Notes: a model not told the origin generated them from the sequence alone. 64,000 nucleotides of DNA from Nocardia cyriacigeorgica (GCF_029868385.1 NZ_JARWNX010000020.1:62001-126000), one strand, 5' to 3'; positions 18,079 through 26,582 are shown, numbered from the stretch's first letter. Made by a program: numbers and translations.

Positions 18079-19581
18079 CTAATTCACGCATGTCGGTCCG
18101 TTCTTGCCTGCATCGATCGGCGGAGCGGGCGGTACGGGGGTGGCGGAGGTCGACGGAGTGTCGAAGTCGAACATGCCGCCCGCCTCCGACCCGGGACCAG
18201 AATAGTCGCTCGCCAGCACCACGCTCACCGTATCCGCCGGAACGGAATCATCGGCGAGCACCGTCAGCCCGCCGAGCGCCTCGGCGACGGCCTTCGCCTT
18301 CGGATCCGAGGTCGAGGCGGCGAGCACCCGGCTGCTCGTGACCGATTCGCCGGTGTAGTTGTCCACCTCGCCCTGCTGGAAACCCTTGGCGCTCAGGGCC
18401 TGCGACACCTCGCCCGCGAGGCCGCCGACCAGGCTCGCGTTGAAGACGTTCACCGTCACCGTCGACGGCGCGACGGCCGGTTCGTCGGACTCCTCGCTCT
18501 CCTCCCCGACCAGGGAGGCCACATAGTTCTTCACCGCCTTCGGCTCCACCCGGACCACCGATTCACCGTCGGCGGTGGTGCCGTTGAGATCGGCCACCGG
18601 GATCGTCTCGAAGGTGACGTTGCCGCCGGTCAGATCCTGGAGCTGCTGCAAGAACGCCAGCACATCCCAGTCCTCGTCGAGCACGATGGTGCGCCCGACG
18701 GCCTCGCTCAATTCGCTCAGCCTGCTCGGATTGCTCAAGGTGTCCTTGCTCAACACCTGCTGCACCAGCTGGGCCATGAACACCTGCTGGCGCACGATCC
18801 GGTCCAGATCGCCGCGCGGCAGATCATGGCGCTGCCGGACGAAACTCAGCGCGCGCGGCCCGTCGAGACGCTGTCTGCCCGCCGGGAACGAGGCGCCCGA
18901 CATCCATTCGTCGACCGGATTGTTCAGGCAGACGTCCACCCCGCCGACCGCATCGGTGAGCAGTACGAACCCGAGCAGGCTCACCTCGGCGTAATGGTCG
19001 ACGGTGATGCCGGTGAGCCCGGCGACCGTCTTCACCAGGGCTTGCCGGCCCGACTGGGTGGATTTGCGTTCGGCTTCCTGTTCGGAGACGCCGTCGTCGA
19101 GCAGTTCCTGCTGCTCCTGCTGTTTGGTGATGCCGTAGGCGGAATTGATCTTGCCCTTGCCGAGGCCGGGGATGTCGACGTAGGAGTCGCGGGGGATGGA
19201 GATGGCGGTGGCCGAACTGCCGTCGTTGGGCACCCGGACCAGCACGATGGTGTCGGTATTGGTGCCGATCTCGTCACCGGCGTGCAGCATGGCGCGTTCG
19301 GTCTCGGTGAGTGGATTGCCGTGGGCGTCGGTGCGCGAATCGACGCCGACCAGCAGGATGTCGACCGCGCCGTCCTGACCGCCGCCGAGGCCGAGGTCGG
19401 AAATGCGTTCGATATTGGAGATGAGGCTGTCCACACTGCGCCAGGCCAGCCCGGTGAGCACCAGCACGAGTACAGCGATCACCGCGACCAGTGCACGCAC
19501 CGGGCCGAACGAACTCGATTCCCACGCGGTGTCCGACGTCGGCGCGCCGCCCCCGTTTGCCGCGCTCCTCCGCTGCGCCAC
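18079..19581 (-). CDS. LCP family (LytR-CpsA-Psr) cell wall polymer ligase with LytR_C domain
   Basis: About 500 residues. A short cytoplasmic tail is followed by one membrane helix (residues 29-47, LVAVIAVLVLVLTGLAW). The extracellular LCP domain contains DILLVGVDSRTD, TDTIVLVRVP, AISIPRDSYVDIPG, and the Arg-rich RALSFVRQRHDLPRGDLDRI. A C-terminal LytR_C domain (VTVNVFNASLVGGLAGEV) and a Pro/Ser tail follow. LCP enzymes transfer polymers such as arabinogalactan from lipid carriers to peptidoglycan. GTG 19581 is preferred because GGAGAGGA precedes it; the frame opens at GTG 19602. It is divergent from rmlD, as in mycobacteria. Confidence 0.9.
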   Translation of the reverse strand: MAQRRSAANGGGAPTSDTAWESSSFGPVRALVAVIAVLVLVLTGLAWRSVDSLISNIERISDLGLGGGQDGAVDILLVGVDSRTDAHGNPLTETERAMLHAGDEIGTNTDTIVLVRVPNDGSSATAISIPRDSYVDIPGLGKGKINSAYGITKQQEQQELLDDGVSEQEAERKSTQSGRQALVKTVAGLTGITVDHYAEVSLLGFVLLTDAVGGVDVCLNNPVDEWMSGASFPAGRQRLDGPRALSFVRQRHDLPRGDLDRIVRQQVFMAQLVQQVLSKDTLSNPSRLSELSEAVGRTIVLDEDWDVLAFLQQLQDLTGGNVTFETIPVADLNGTTADGESVVRVEPKAVKNYVASLVGEESEESDEPAVAPSTVTVNVFNASLVGGLAGEVSQALSAKGFQQGEVDNYTGESVTSSRVLAASTSDPKAKAVAEALGGLTVLADDSVPADTVSVVLASDYSGPGSEAGGMFDFDTPSTSATPVPPAPPIDAGKNGPTCVN

Positions 19582-19745
19582 CTGCGATCCTCTCCACCGC
19601 ACCGGATCCGCTAGACGGACCCGGTGTCCGATTCCAGTCCTTTCGACTCAGCGTCGCTCATGACACCCAGCCCCGTCACGAGGCTAACCAACGGCAACGG
19701 TGGTGGAGCCGAACCGCTGGTGTCACGGCGTGCCAGACTGGCCGG

Positions 19746-20627
19746 ATGACCGCCGCCATACCGCCTCGGGACCCGTCCGACCCAGCCCTCATCGAGCGCG
19801 TCGTGGTGACCGGTGCGGGCGGGCTGCTCGGCCACGAGCTATGCCGGCTCGCGCCCGGGGCGCGCGCGTTCGGCCGTCGCGAGCTCGATATCACCGATGC
19901 CGATGCGGTGCGCGCCGTCATCCGGCCCGGTGACGTGGTGCTCAACTGTGCCGCGTTCACCAATGTCGACGCAGCCGAATCCGAGCCGGAGGCGGCTTCG
20001 GCGGCCAATGCGACCGGCCCCGCCGTACTGGCCGCCGCCTGCGCCGGGGCCGGAGCGCGGCTGATCCACATCTCCACCGACTACGTCTTCGACGGCACGG
20101 CCACCCGGCCGTACGAGACCACCGATCCCACCGCGCCGCTGTCGGTCTACGGGCAGACCAAACTGGCCGGTGAACAGGCCGTCCTCGCCTCGGCGGCCCA
20201 AGTGCACGTGGTGCGCACCTCCTGGGTGTTCCGGGCGGCGGGCGGTGATTTCGTGGCGACCATGCGGCGCCTGGAACGCGAACGCGACACCATCGATGTG
20301 GTCGACGACCAGCTCAGCTGCCCCACCTACGGCGGCGATCTGGCCCGTGCCCTGCTGGAACTGGCGCGCACCCCGGACGCACCGCGCCTATTGCATGCCA
20401 CCAACGCGGGCACCGCGAGCCGATTCGAGTTGGCGCGAGCGGTTTTCGCCGGGGTGGGCGCCGATCCGGAGCGGGTACGGCCCTGCGATTCGTCGACATT
20501 CCCCAGACCCGCTCGGCGCCCGGCGTATTCGGTGCTGTCGGACGCGTCTTGGCTCGGTGCGGGTTTGACGCCGCTGCGCCCTTGGCGTGGCGCGCTCGAA
20601 GCCGCACTGACCGAGCACGCACGTTAG
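19746..20627 (+). CDS. rmlD: dTDP-4-dehydrorhamnose reductase
   Basis: 293 residues. The N-terminal Rossmann motif is VVTGAGGLLGHEL, then LDITDADAV, the VLNCAAFTNVDAAE segment, the catalytic region STDYVFDGT...YGQTKLAGE (Tyr and Lys of the YxxxK motif) and the RTSWVF strand. It carries out the last step of dTDP-L-rhamnose synthesis using NADPH. The next gene attaches the rhamnose to the arabinogalactan linker. ATG 19746 lies six bases after a CAGACT hexamer, without a Shine-Dalgarno sequence, so it may be leaderless. Confidence 0.93.
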   Translation: MTAAIPPRDPSDPALIERVVVTGAGGLLGHELCRLAPGARAFGRRELDITDADAVRAVIRPGDVVLNCAAFTNVDAAESEPEAASAANATGPAVLAAACAGAGARLIHISTDYVFDGTATRPYETTDPTAPLSVYGQTKLAGEQAVLASAAQVHVVRTSWVFRAAGGDFVATMRRLERERDTIDVVDDQLSCPTYGGDLARALLELARTPDAPRLLHATNAGTASRFELARAVFAGVGADPERVRPCDSSTFPRPARRPAYSVLSDASWLGAGLTPLRPWRGALEAALTEHAR

Positions 20628-20630
20628 GCT
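20625..20630 (+). promoter_or_regulatory. Possible -10 element before wbbL
   Basis: TAGGCT overlaps the rmlD stop codon and lies eight bases before GTG 20639. wbbL might have its own leaderless transcript in addition to read-through. Confidence 0.3.
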
Positions 20631-20638
20631 TGACCGCT

Positions 20639-21538
20639 GTGAGCCCCTCCGATTCCACGGGTCAGCCGAGCCTGGCCGTCGTCACGGTCACCTACTCGCC
20701 CGGTGAGCACCTCGAGCATTTCATCAGCACGCTTGCCACCGCCACCGCGGAGAAGCCGCAGGTGATCCTGGCCGACAACGGCTCGGTCGACGGTGTGCCC
20801 GAGCTGGTGGCCGAGGCCAACTCGCATGTGCGGTTGCTCCGTACCGGCGGCAATATCGGCTACGGCGGCGCCATCAACCGGGCCGTCGCCGAACTGGATC
20901 CGTCGATCGAATTCGTGATCATCTCCAACCCGGACATCCGCTGGGGCAGCGACGCCATCGATGAGCTGCTCGCCGCCGCCGAACGCTGGCCACGCGCCGG
21001 TGCGCTCGGTCCGATGGTCCGGGAACCGGACGGCAGCGTCTACCCGTCGGCGCGTTCGGTGCCCGGCCTGCTCGACGGCGCCGGTCACGCCATCCTCGGC
21101 TCGATCTGGAAGTCCAACCCGTGGACGGTGCGCTACCGCCAGGAGAACGAGCAGATCTCCGAACGGTCGGTCGGCTGGCTGTCCGGGTCCTGCCTGCTGG
21201 TGCGGCGCGCCGCATTCGACAGCATCGACGGCTTCGATTCGCGCTACTTCATGTACATGGAGGACGTCGACTTCGGCGACCGGATGGGCCGTGCGGGCTG
21301 GCACAACGTCTTCGTGCCGACCGCCGAGGTCACCCATGCCAAGGGGCATGCCGCCGGCCGTCATCCCGAGTTGATGCTGCCCGCCCACCACGCGAGCGCC
21401 TACCGGTTCCAGGCCGACCGGCATCCGCACTGGTGGCAGGCCCCGTTGCGGTTGGCGCTTCGGGTCGGACTTGCGGTCCGCTCCCGGATTGCGGTTCGAT
21501 CTGCGCTGCGTGCGAAGGCGCGTGACGAAGCTTCGTGA
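20639..21538 (+). CDS. wbbL: Rhamnosyltransferase of the arabinogalactan linker (WbbL-like GT2)
   Basis: 299 residues of the GT-A/GT2 family. Key segments are LAVVTVTYSPGEHL, ILADNGSVDG, NIGYGGAINRAV, ISNPDIRWG (the metal-binding DxD-equivalent region), WLSGSCLLVRR and YMEDVDFGDRMGRAGW. It transfers L-rhamnose from dTDP-rhamnose to GlcNAc-diphospho-decaprenol, a step in building the arabinogalactan-peptidoglycan link. It directly follows rmlD and precedes a mannose-1-P guanylyltransferase, as in Rv3266c-Rv3265c-Rv3264c. GTG 20639 is 12 bases after rmlD. Confidence 0.9.
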   Translation: MSPSDSTGQPSLAVVTVTYSPGEHLEHFISTLATATAEKPQVILADNGSVDGVPELVAEANSHVRLLRTGGNIGYGGAINRAVAELDPSIEFVIISNPDIRWGSDAIDELLAAAERWPRAGALGPMVREPDGSVYPSARSVPGLLDGAGHAILGSIWKSNPWTVRYRQENEQISERSVGWLSGSCLLVRRAAFDSIDGFDSRYFMYMEDVDFGDRMGRAGWHNVFVPTAEVTHAKGHAAGRHPELMLPAHHASAYRFQADRHPHWWQAPLRLALRVGLAVRSRIAVRSALRAKARDEAS

Positions 21539-21581
21539 GTGCACCGCTCGCGGACGATCCACTGTGAACAGAGGACCCTCG

Positions 21582-22661
21582 ATGTCAGGACATTCAGGCA
21601 CCGACGCCGTGATTCTGGTCGGCGGTCAGGGGACGCGGCTGCGTCCGCTGACCCTGTCGGCGCCCAAGCCGATGCTGCCGACGGCCGGACTGCCGTTCCT
21701 GACCCATCTGCTCGCCCGGATCGCCGAAGCGGGCATCACCCATGTGGTGCTGGGCACCTCGTTCAAGGCCGAGGTGTTCGAGGAGCATTTCGGTGACGGC
21801 GCCGATCTCGGGCTCGATATCGAGTACGTCACCGAGACCGAGCCGCTGGGCACCGGTGGCGGTATCCGCAATGTGCTGCCCAAGCTGCGCGCCGACAACG
21901 TCATGGTGTTCAACGGTGATGTGCTCGGCGGCACCGATCTGGGCGCGATCCTCGATACCCACGAGTCCACGAAGGCCGACGTCACGCTGCATCTGGTGCG
22001 GGTGAGCGATCCGCGTGCCTTCGGTTGTGTGCCGACCGACGAGGACGGCCGGGTCACCGCGTTCCTGGAGAAGACCCAGGATCCGCCGACCGATCAGATC
22101 AATGCCGGATGCTATGTGTTCCGGCGCGAATACATCGAGAAGATCCCCGCGGGGCGTCCGGTGTCGGTGGAACGCGAGGTGTTCCCCGCCCTGCTCACCG
22201 AGGGTGCCAGGCTCCAGGGGCACGTCGACACCTCGTACTGGCGCGATATGGGCACTCCCGAGGATTTCGTGCGCGGGTCGGCGGATCTGGTGCGCGGTAT
22301 CGCGCCCTCACCGGCATTGCCCGGTCAGCGCGGTGAATCGCTGGTGCATCACGGTGCCGGGGTGGCGCCGGGTGCGCTGCTGATCGGCGGTACGGTCGTC
22401 GGCCGTGGCGCCGAGGTCGGTGCCGGGGCCCGCCTCGACGGTGCGGTGCTGTTCGACGGTGCGCGGGTGGAGGCCGGGGCGACCGTCGAACGTTCGATCA
22501 TCGGGTTCGGTGCGCGGATCGGTCCGCGGGCGCTGGTCCGCGATGCCGTCATCGGTGACGGTGCGAGTGTCGGCGCCCGCTGTGAGCTGCTGCGCGGTGC
22601 GCGGATCTGGCCGGGGGTGGAGCTCCCCGACGGCGGTATCCGCTTCTCCACCGACGTCTGA
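21582..22661 (+). CDS. manB: Mannose-1-phosphate guanylyltransferase
   Basis: 359 residues. The nucleotidyltransferase signature is VGGQGTRLRPLTLSAPKPMLP at residues 10-30; FNGDVLGGTDL and GCYVFRREYIEKIP follow. The C-terminal third is a left-handed beta helix of hexapeptide repeats (GAGVAPGALLIGGTVVG...). It makes GDP-mannose from GTP and mannose-1-P, the donor for mannosylated lipids and glycans. The symbol follows M. tuberculosis Rv3264c; elsewhere manB means phosphomannomutase. Start: ATG 21582 after AGAGGACC. It is the last gene of the rmlD-wbbL operon. Confidence 0.9.
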   Translation: MSGHSGTDAVILVGGQGTRLRPLTLSAPKPMLPTAGLPFLTHLLARIAEAGITHVVLGTSFKAEVFEEHFGDGADLGLDIEYVTETEPLGTGGGIRNVLPKLRADNVMVFNGDVLGGTDLGAILDTHESTKADVTLHLVRVSDPRAFGCVPTDEDGRVTAFLEKTQDPPTDQINAGCYVFRREYIEKIPAGRPVSVEREVFPALLTEGARLQGHVDTSYWRDMGTPEDFVRGSADLVRGIAPSPALPGQRGESLVHHGAGVAPGALLIGGTVVGRGAEVGAGARLDGAVLFDGARVEAGATVERSIIGFGARIGPRALVRDAVIGDGASVGARCELLRGARIWPGVELPDGGIRFSTDV

Positions 22662-22733
22662 TCAGGACGCCCACTTCTCCGGGTGCAGGAAGTGCTGGGT
22701 GATGGCATTGGCGTGGCCGTGGCCGAACTTGTG
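22662..22733 (-). pseudogene. Relic: C-terminal end of a DUF4287-like protein
   Basis: Reading the minus strand, 23 codons ending in TGA (22662-22664) give KFGHGHANAITQHFLHPEKW. The GHGHANA core is the hallmark of DUF4287 domains as I remember them. A TAA stop lies immediately upstream in frame, so only the tail survives. It abuts the guanylyltransferase stop codon. Confidence 0.4.
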
Positions 22734-22786
22734 TTACCGATCACATGGCCGCGTCGGTGCGGTGACCTGCGGCGCCCCGCGCGCGA

Positions 22787-22825
22787 GCTAACTAGCCGAG
22801 CTAGCGTGTCTAGCGCTGCTAGAAT
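22787..22825 (+). promoter_or_regulatory. Tandem CTAGC palindromes and leaderless promoter of the TetR gene
   Basis: Two 13-bp palindromes, CTAGCCGAGCTAG (22792-22804) and CTAGCGCTGCTAG (22810-22822), are spaced 18 bases apart, with a further GCTA-ac-TAGC at 22787-22796. The second overlaps the -10 hexamer TAGAAT (22820-22825), which lies six bases before GTG 22832. This layout fits autorepression by the TetR protein. Confidence 0.6.
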
Positions 22826-22831
22826 TTCAGC

Positions 22832-23410
22832 GTGACCACCCGTACCCGTAAGGACCGTGAGCGCGCCGAGCGGCATCAGCGCATCATCGACACCGCCCGT
22901 GAACTCGCCGAGACGCAAGGGTGGGAGGCCGTGACGGTACGTAGGCTCGCCGACCGGATCGAATACAGCCAACCCGTTCTGTACAGCCATTTCACCGGGA
23001 AAACCGCCATCGTGACGGCGGTCGCCGAACAGGGTTTCGTCGAACTCGCCGCCCTCCTGCACGGCGCTCGCGTCGCCGCGACCACTCCGGCCGACGCCTT
23101 GGCCGCCGTCGTCACCGCCTATCTCGACTTCGCCGCCACCCACCCCGCCCGCTACGACGCGATGTTCCTGATGCGCACGGAACTGACCTTCGGCCCGGAC
23201 GCCCCCGAACCCCTGCGCGCCTGCTACGCCGAAATCGAACAGGCCTACGCACCGTTCGCCGGGGCGGCCGATGTCGAAACCGGGACCGAAGTGACCTGGG
23301 CCGCCATCCACGGCCTCGCCACCCTCGACCAGGGTGGGCGCCTGCGCCCGCAATGGCGTGCCGAGCGGATGAAAGTACTGCTCGCGCAGCTGACCTCGGC
23401 CACCGACTGA
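22832..23410 (+). CDS. TetR/AcrR family transcriptional regulator
   Basis: 192 residues. The N-terminal HTH is AERHQRIIDTARELAETQGWEAVTVRRLADRIEYSQPVLYSHFTGK, with the typical YxHF recognition end. The C-terminal ligand domain is helical and includes a WxxIHGLATL segment usual for TetR_C_33-like proteins. GTG 22832 has no Shine-Dalgarno sequence; a TAGAAT -10 ends seven bases earlier and multiple CTAGC palindromes overlap it, so the gene is probably leaderless and self-regulated. It is followed after 21 bases by a broken MBL-fold gene that may have been its target. Confidence 0.88.
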   Translation: MTTRTRKDRERAERHQRIIDTARELAETQGWEAVTVRRLADRIEYSQPVLYSHFTGKTAIVTAVAEQGFVELAALLHGARVAATTPADALAAVVTAYLDFAATHPARYDAMFLMRTELTFGPDAPEPLRACYAEIEQAYAPFAGAADVETGTEVTWAAIHGLATLDQGGRLRPQWRAERMKVLLAQLTSATD

Positions 23411-23431
23411 ACACCGCGCAATACCCGCACG

Positions 23432-23637
23432 GTGGCCGCGCGGCAGCGATTCTTCGGCGCCGATCTGGTCGACACCGACACGGGCGCGGTGCGGTCGGAT
23501 CGCGTGGTGCTGTCGTGGGATGCGCGACCTATGCGGTGGCGTTCGGCGGCACGGTACCGCTGCTCGACGCGTGGGTGCCGCGGTTGCGCCCGGACCGTTC
23601 CGCATCGCGACTCGGGTGTGTCCAGCCGGACAGATGA
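23432..23637 (+). pseudogene. Relic of an MBL-fold metallo-hydrolase (frameshifted, truncated)
   Basis: Starting at GTG 23432, the first frame reads RQRFFGADLVDTDTG then VRSDRVVLSW; the next frame continues GCATYAVAFGGTVPLLDAWVPR before running out. Joined by a one-base frameshift near 23515, the two parts resemble the N-terminus of actinobacterial MBL-fold hydrolases, but the HxHxDH metal site and the rest are absent. The relic follows the TetR gene by 21 bases. Positions 23638-23741, up to the next gene, hold nothing I recognise. Confidence 0.5.
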
Positions 23638-23741
23638 CCGGTCGGATGAAAGTCGCCGCCGGTGCCCGTCGGGCCCCACGCTGTCACGGGTGTGAATCCG
23701 CCGACGGCGCACGCTCGATGAGCGCACGGCACAATCGGGGG

Positions 23742-25202
23742 ATGGCTGATGTGGTGGTGGTCGGGTCCGGGCCGAACGGGATGGCGGCCGCGGTGGTGCT
23801 GGCGCGGGCCGGGTTGTCGGTGGAGGTGTACGAGGCGCAGGACACGGCAGGGGGCGGATGCCGGACCGCCGAGGTGACGCTGCCGGGATTTCATCACGAC
23901 ACCTGCGCCGGTGCACATCCGATGGCGTTGGCGTCGCCGGTCTTCCGCGCGTTCGATCTGGCCGAGCACGGGGTGGAACTGCTGACGCCGGAGGCCTCCT
24001 ACGCGCATCCGCTCGACGGGGGACGCGCCGGGGTCGCCTGGCGCGATCTGGACCGCACCGCCGCGGGGCTCGGGGTGGACGGCCGGGCTTGGCGGTCGCT
24101 GTTCGGGCCGCTGGTACGTGACTGGTCGCAGGTGGTGGATCTGGCGATGTCGGATCTGCGGCATATGCCCGCGCTGTCGCCGACCGCCGTCCGGTTCGGG
24201 CTGCGGATGCTGGAGCAGGGGTCACCGCTGTGGAATATCCGGTTCCACGAGGAAGAAGCGCCCGCCCTGCTCTCCGGTGTCGCCACCCATGCGATCACCG
24301 TGCCGCGCGCCCTGCCCGCCGTCGGTGCCGGTCTGCTGCTGGGCACGCTCGCGCACGCCGGTGGCTGGGTGATCCCGCGCGGCGGCAGCCAGACGATCAT
24401 CGACGCGCTGGTCGCCGAACTCGAACGGCTGGGCGGCCGGGTGATCACCGGACATCGGGTCGACTCGCTGGACGAATTCCGTGACGCCCGCGCGATCGTC
24501 CTCGATACCGCGCCCGCCGAACTACTGCGCATCGGCGGCGAACGCCTTCCCGACCGATACCGGCGCGGGCTCGATCGGTTCCGCTACGGCGGTGCGGCCT
24601 GCAAAGTGGATTTCGCGCTGTCCGGTCCGGTGCCGTGGCAGGCCGAAGGTGTCGCCTCGGCGGGCACGGTGCATCTGATCGGCACCCGCGCCGAGGCGAC
24701 GGCCGCCGAACGCGCCGTGGCCGCGGGCCGACACGCCGAACGGCCCTATGTGCTGTCCATTCAGCCCGGCGTGGTCGATCCGAGCCGCGCGCCCGAGGGC
24801 AAACACACCTTCTACACCTACGCCCATGTGCCCAACGGCTCCGATCGCGATATCAGCGACACCGTGATCGCACAGGTCGAACGGTTCGCCCCGGGATTCC
24901 GCGATCTGATCCTCGCGACGAACGTGCGCACCGCCGTCGAGATGCCAGCCCACAATGCCAACTACATCGGCGGCGATATCTCCGCGGGCGCGATGACGCT
25001 GCGCCAGACCGCCTTCCGCCCCTTACCCCGCTGGAACCCGTATGCCACCCCGCTGCCCGGCGTCTATCTGTGTTCCTCGGCCACACCGCCGGGACCGGGT
25101 GTGCACGGAATGTGCGGGCTGCACGCGGCCCGCCATGTCCTGCGTTCGAGGTTCGGTGTGCGGACCGATCCGCTCGAACTGCTGCGCGGCTCGGCCGCTT
25201 GA
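23742..25202 (+). CDS. FAD-dependent oxidoreductase, phytoene-dehydrogenase-like
   Basis: 486 residues. The N-terminal dinucleotide-binding motif is VVVVGSGPNGMAAAVVLARAG followed by an acidic strand end (VEVYE) and GGGCRTAEV, as in CrtI/phytoene desaturase-type flavoproteins. A C-terminal FAD motif reads LPGVYLCSSATPPGPGVHGMCG. The substrate is not known; no carotenoid genes lie nearby, so it is probably one of the many uncharacterised CrtI-like oxidoreductases. ATG 23742 is used; in-frame ATG 23718 is an alternative because the GGGGG before 23742 is too close for a normal binding site. Confidence 0.85.
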   Translation: MADVVVVGSGPNGMAAAVVLARAGLSVEVYEAQDTAGGGCRTAEVTLPGFHHDTCAGAHPMALASPVFRAFDLAEHGVELLTPEASYAHPLDGGRAGVAWRDLDRTAAGLGVDGRAWRSLFGPLVRDWSQVVDLAMSDLRHMPALSPTAVRFGLRMLEQGSPLWNIRFHEEEAPALLSGVATHAITVPRALPAVGAGLLLGTLAHAGGWVIPRGGSQTIIDALVAELERLGGRVITGHRVDSLDEFRDARAIVLDTAPAELLRIGGERLPDRYRRGLDRFRYGGAACKVDFALSGPVPWQAEGVASAGTVHLIGTRAEATAAERAVAAGRHAERPYVLSIQPGVVDPSRAPEGKHTFYTYAHVPNGSDRDISDTVIAQVERFAPGFRDLILATNVRTAVEMPAHNANYIGGDISAGAMTLRQTAFRPLPRWNPYATPLPGVYLCSSATPPGPGVHGMCGLHAARHVLRSRFGVRTDPLELLRGSAA

Positions 25203-25266
25203 CCGGGGCCTCGGCCCCGTACACCGGTCGAGCCGCCGCGCGGTGACTGTGGCGGGTGTCCCAGCT

Positions 25267-25315
25267 CAGTAGGGCCGAACGTCCCTACTGACGCGCCTGG
25301 CCCGCGTCGTAGATT
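25267..25315 (+). promoter_or_regulatory. Inverted repeat and leaderless promoter of the secreted HtaA-like gene
   Basis: CAGTAGGG (25267-25274) and CCCTACTG (25283-25290) form perfect 8-bp arms around an 8-base spacer. The right arm runs into CTGACG, which could be the -35. TAGATT (25310-25315) is a -10 seven bases before GTG 25323. The repeat could be a repressor operator; it could alternatively be a hairpin for the preceding gene. Confidence 0.5.
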
Positions 25316-25322
25316 CGAAGCC

Positions 25323-26396
25323 GTGAGAACGACACTGCTCGCGGTCGTCGCCATCGCCGCGGTCACCGGTACCGGGACCGTCGTCGGCGTGGCGCCCACC
25401 GTCGCCGCCCAGCCCACACCAGCGATCGAACTGTTCACCGCGGACGGCCGGACCCCGCTGTCGGATACACCCGTACACGTTGGCGACACCATTGTCGTCC
25501 AGGGTAAGGGTTTCGATCCCGAGGCCAATACCTCCGGTCTGCCCGTTCCGGTCCCGCCGGGTGTTCCGCATGGCGTCTTCGTCACCTTCGGCGCGTTCGC
25601 ACCGGATTGGCGTCCCTCACAGGGCGCGCCGAGCAGCGCCCGTGCCGCGCAGCGTTCCGCGGTGAAATGGGTGCTGTCGGAGTCCGCGCTGAACCGCGTG
25701 CCGAGCGCACCGTTCGATTTCCAGCGCACCATCCGCCACCAGTGGGTCGAACTGGAGCCCGACGGCGATTTCACCGCGACGCTCCAGGTGCGGGTGCCCG
25801 AGCAGATCCCCGCCGACGCTCGCTTCGGCGTCTACACCTACGGCGCCGCCGAAGCGGTCGACGCCGCCCAGGAACTCGCGGCGCCCGTGGTATTCGATCC
25901 GGTGCCGGGCCCGAACGCACCGGCGCCACCACCCGAGGATCTGCGCTGGGCCGTCGCTCCCGGGTTCGAGAACACCATCACCGACACTCTCCAGGGCACG
26001 CTGGCCGGTTCCGGCGGTGCGGGCGTCCACGAGGATGGCACCCTCGGATTCACCTTCGACTCCGCCGACCTCGACGCCACCGGCTACGGCATCGTGCGAT
26101 ACCGCGGCACCGCCATCGCCGCGACCCGCTTCCATCTCGGCGAGATCGCGCTGGCGAATCCGTGGATCGAATTCACACCCGACGGCACCTGGCTGAGCGC
26201 CGAGACCTCCACCTCCGACACCGTCGGCGCGGATTCGCTGGCCCGCACCCGGCTCGCCCGCCTCGATACCGGCCCGGCTGCGGGCACCACGAGCTGGACC
26301 GCCGTTCCCGCGCGCTTCGAGCCGATGCTGCGGCCGAATTCGCTACTGCCGTACGCCAACACTCAGGCCGCGCCGATCAGTTTCCGGATCGGCTGA
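25323..26396 (+). CDS. Secreted protein with HtaA-like C-terminal region
   Basis: 357 residues. A Sec signal peptide covers about residues 1-29 (VVAIAAVTGTGTVVGVAPTVAAQ). The first mature half contains an Ig-like beta region (LSDTPVHVGDTIVVQGKGFDP). The second half (GTLGFTFDSADLDATGYGIVRYRG, then PWIEFTPDGTWLSAETS) resembles HtaA domains, which bind haem in corynebacteria, though the ligand Tyr/His residues cannot be confirmed. There is no lipobox or sortase signal. GTG 25323 sits seven bases after a -10-like TAGATT. Confidence 0.65.
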   Translation: MRTTLLAVVAIAAVTGTGTVVGVAPTVAAQPTPAIELFTADGRTPLSDTPVHVGDTIVVQGKGFDPEANTSGLPVPVPPGVPHGVFVTFGAFAPDWRPSQGAPSSARAAQRSAVKWVLSESALNRVPSAPFDFQRTIRHQWVELEPDGDFTATLQVRVPEQIPADARFGVYTYGAAEAVDAAQELAAPVVFDPVPGPNAPAPPPEDLRWAVAPGFENTITDTLQGTLAGSGGAGVHEDGTLGFTFDSADLDATGYGIVRYRGTAIAATRFHLGEIALANPWIEFTPDGTWLSAETSTSDTVGADSLARTRLARLDTGPAAGTTSWTAVPARFEPMLRPNSLLPYANTQAAPISFRIG

Positions 26397-26473
26397 CGCA
26401 CAGCGAGAGCGTCCTCGCCGTATCACCAGTGCGGCGGTGATCGGTTCAGCTGTGAATCCGGTACGGGCCGGAA

Positions 26474-26542
26474 TCATCTGACCACGATGCCGTTCACATG
26501 GAACAGCGGCAGGACGAGCAGGCTGCGATCGGCCGGGCGGTG
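26474..26542 (-). pseudogene. Relic of an acyl-CoA synthetase (AMP-binding) gene
   Basis: In the minus-strand frame ending at TGA 26474-26476 the sequence reads DRSLLVLPLFHVNGIVV. LPLFHVNGI is a conserved signature of long-chain acyl-CoA synthetases, located mid-protein. Nothing else of the enzyme is recognisable on either side. The remainder of 26397-26582 holds no gene. Confidence 0.45.
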
Positions 26543-26582
26543 GCCGCGGGCTGTGGGTTTCGATCACGGCCCGCCGCTCGCC

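Noticed and set aside
16843..19614. A 923-codon plus-strand frame across P450, TIGR03089 and LCP genes
   Set aside because: It lies antisense to three well-recognised genes and has an Arg/His-rich composition typical of shadow frames.
22486..22497. TCGAACGTTCGA as a second LexA box
   Set aside because: It lacks the four-base spacer between half-sites and lies inside the guanylyltransferase gene.
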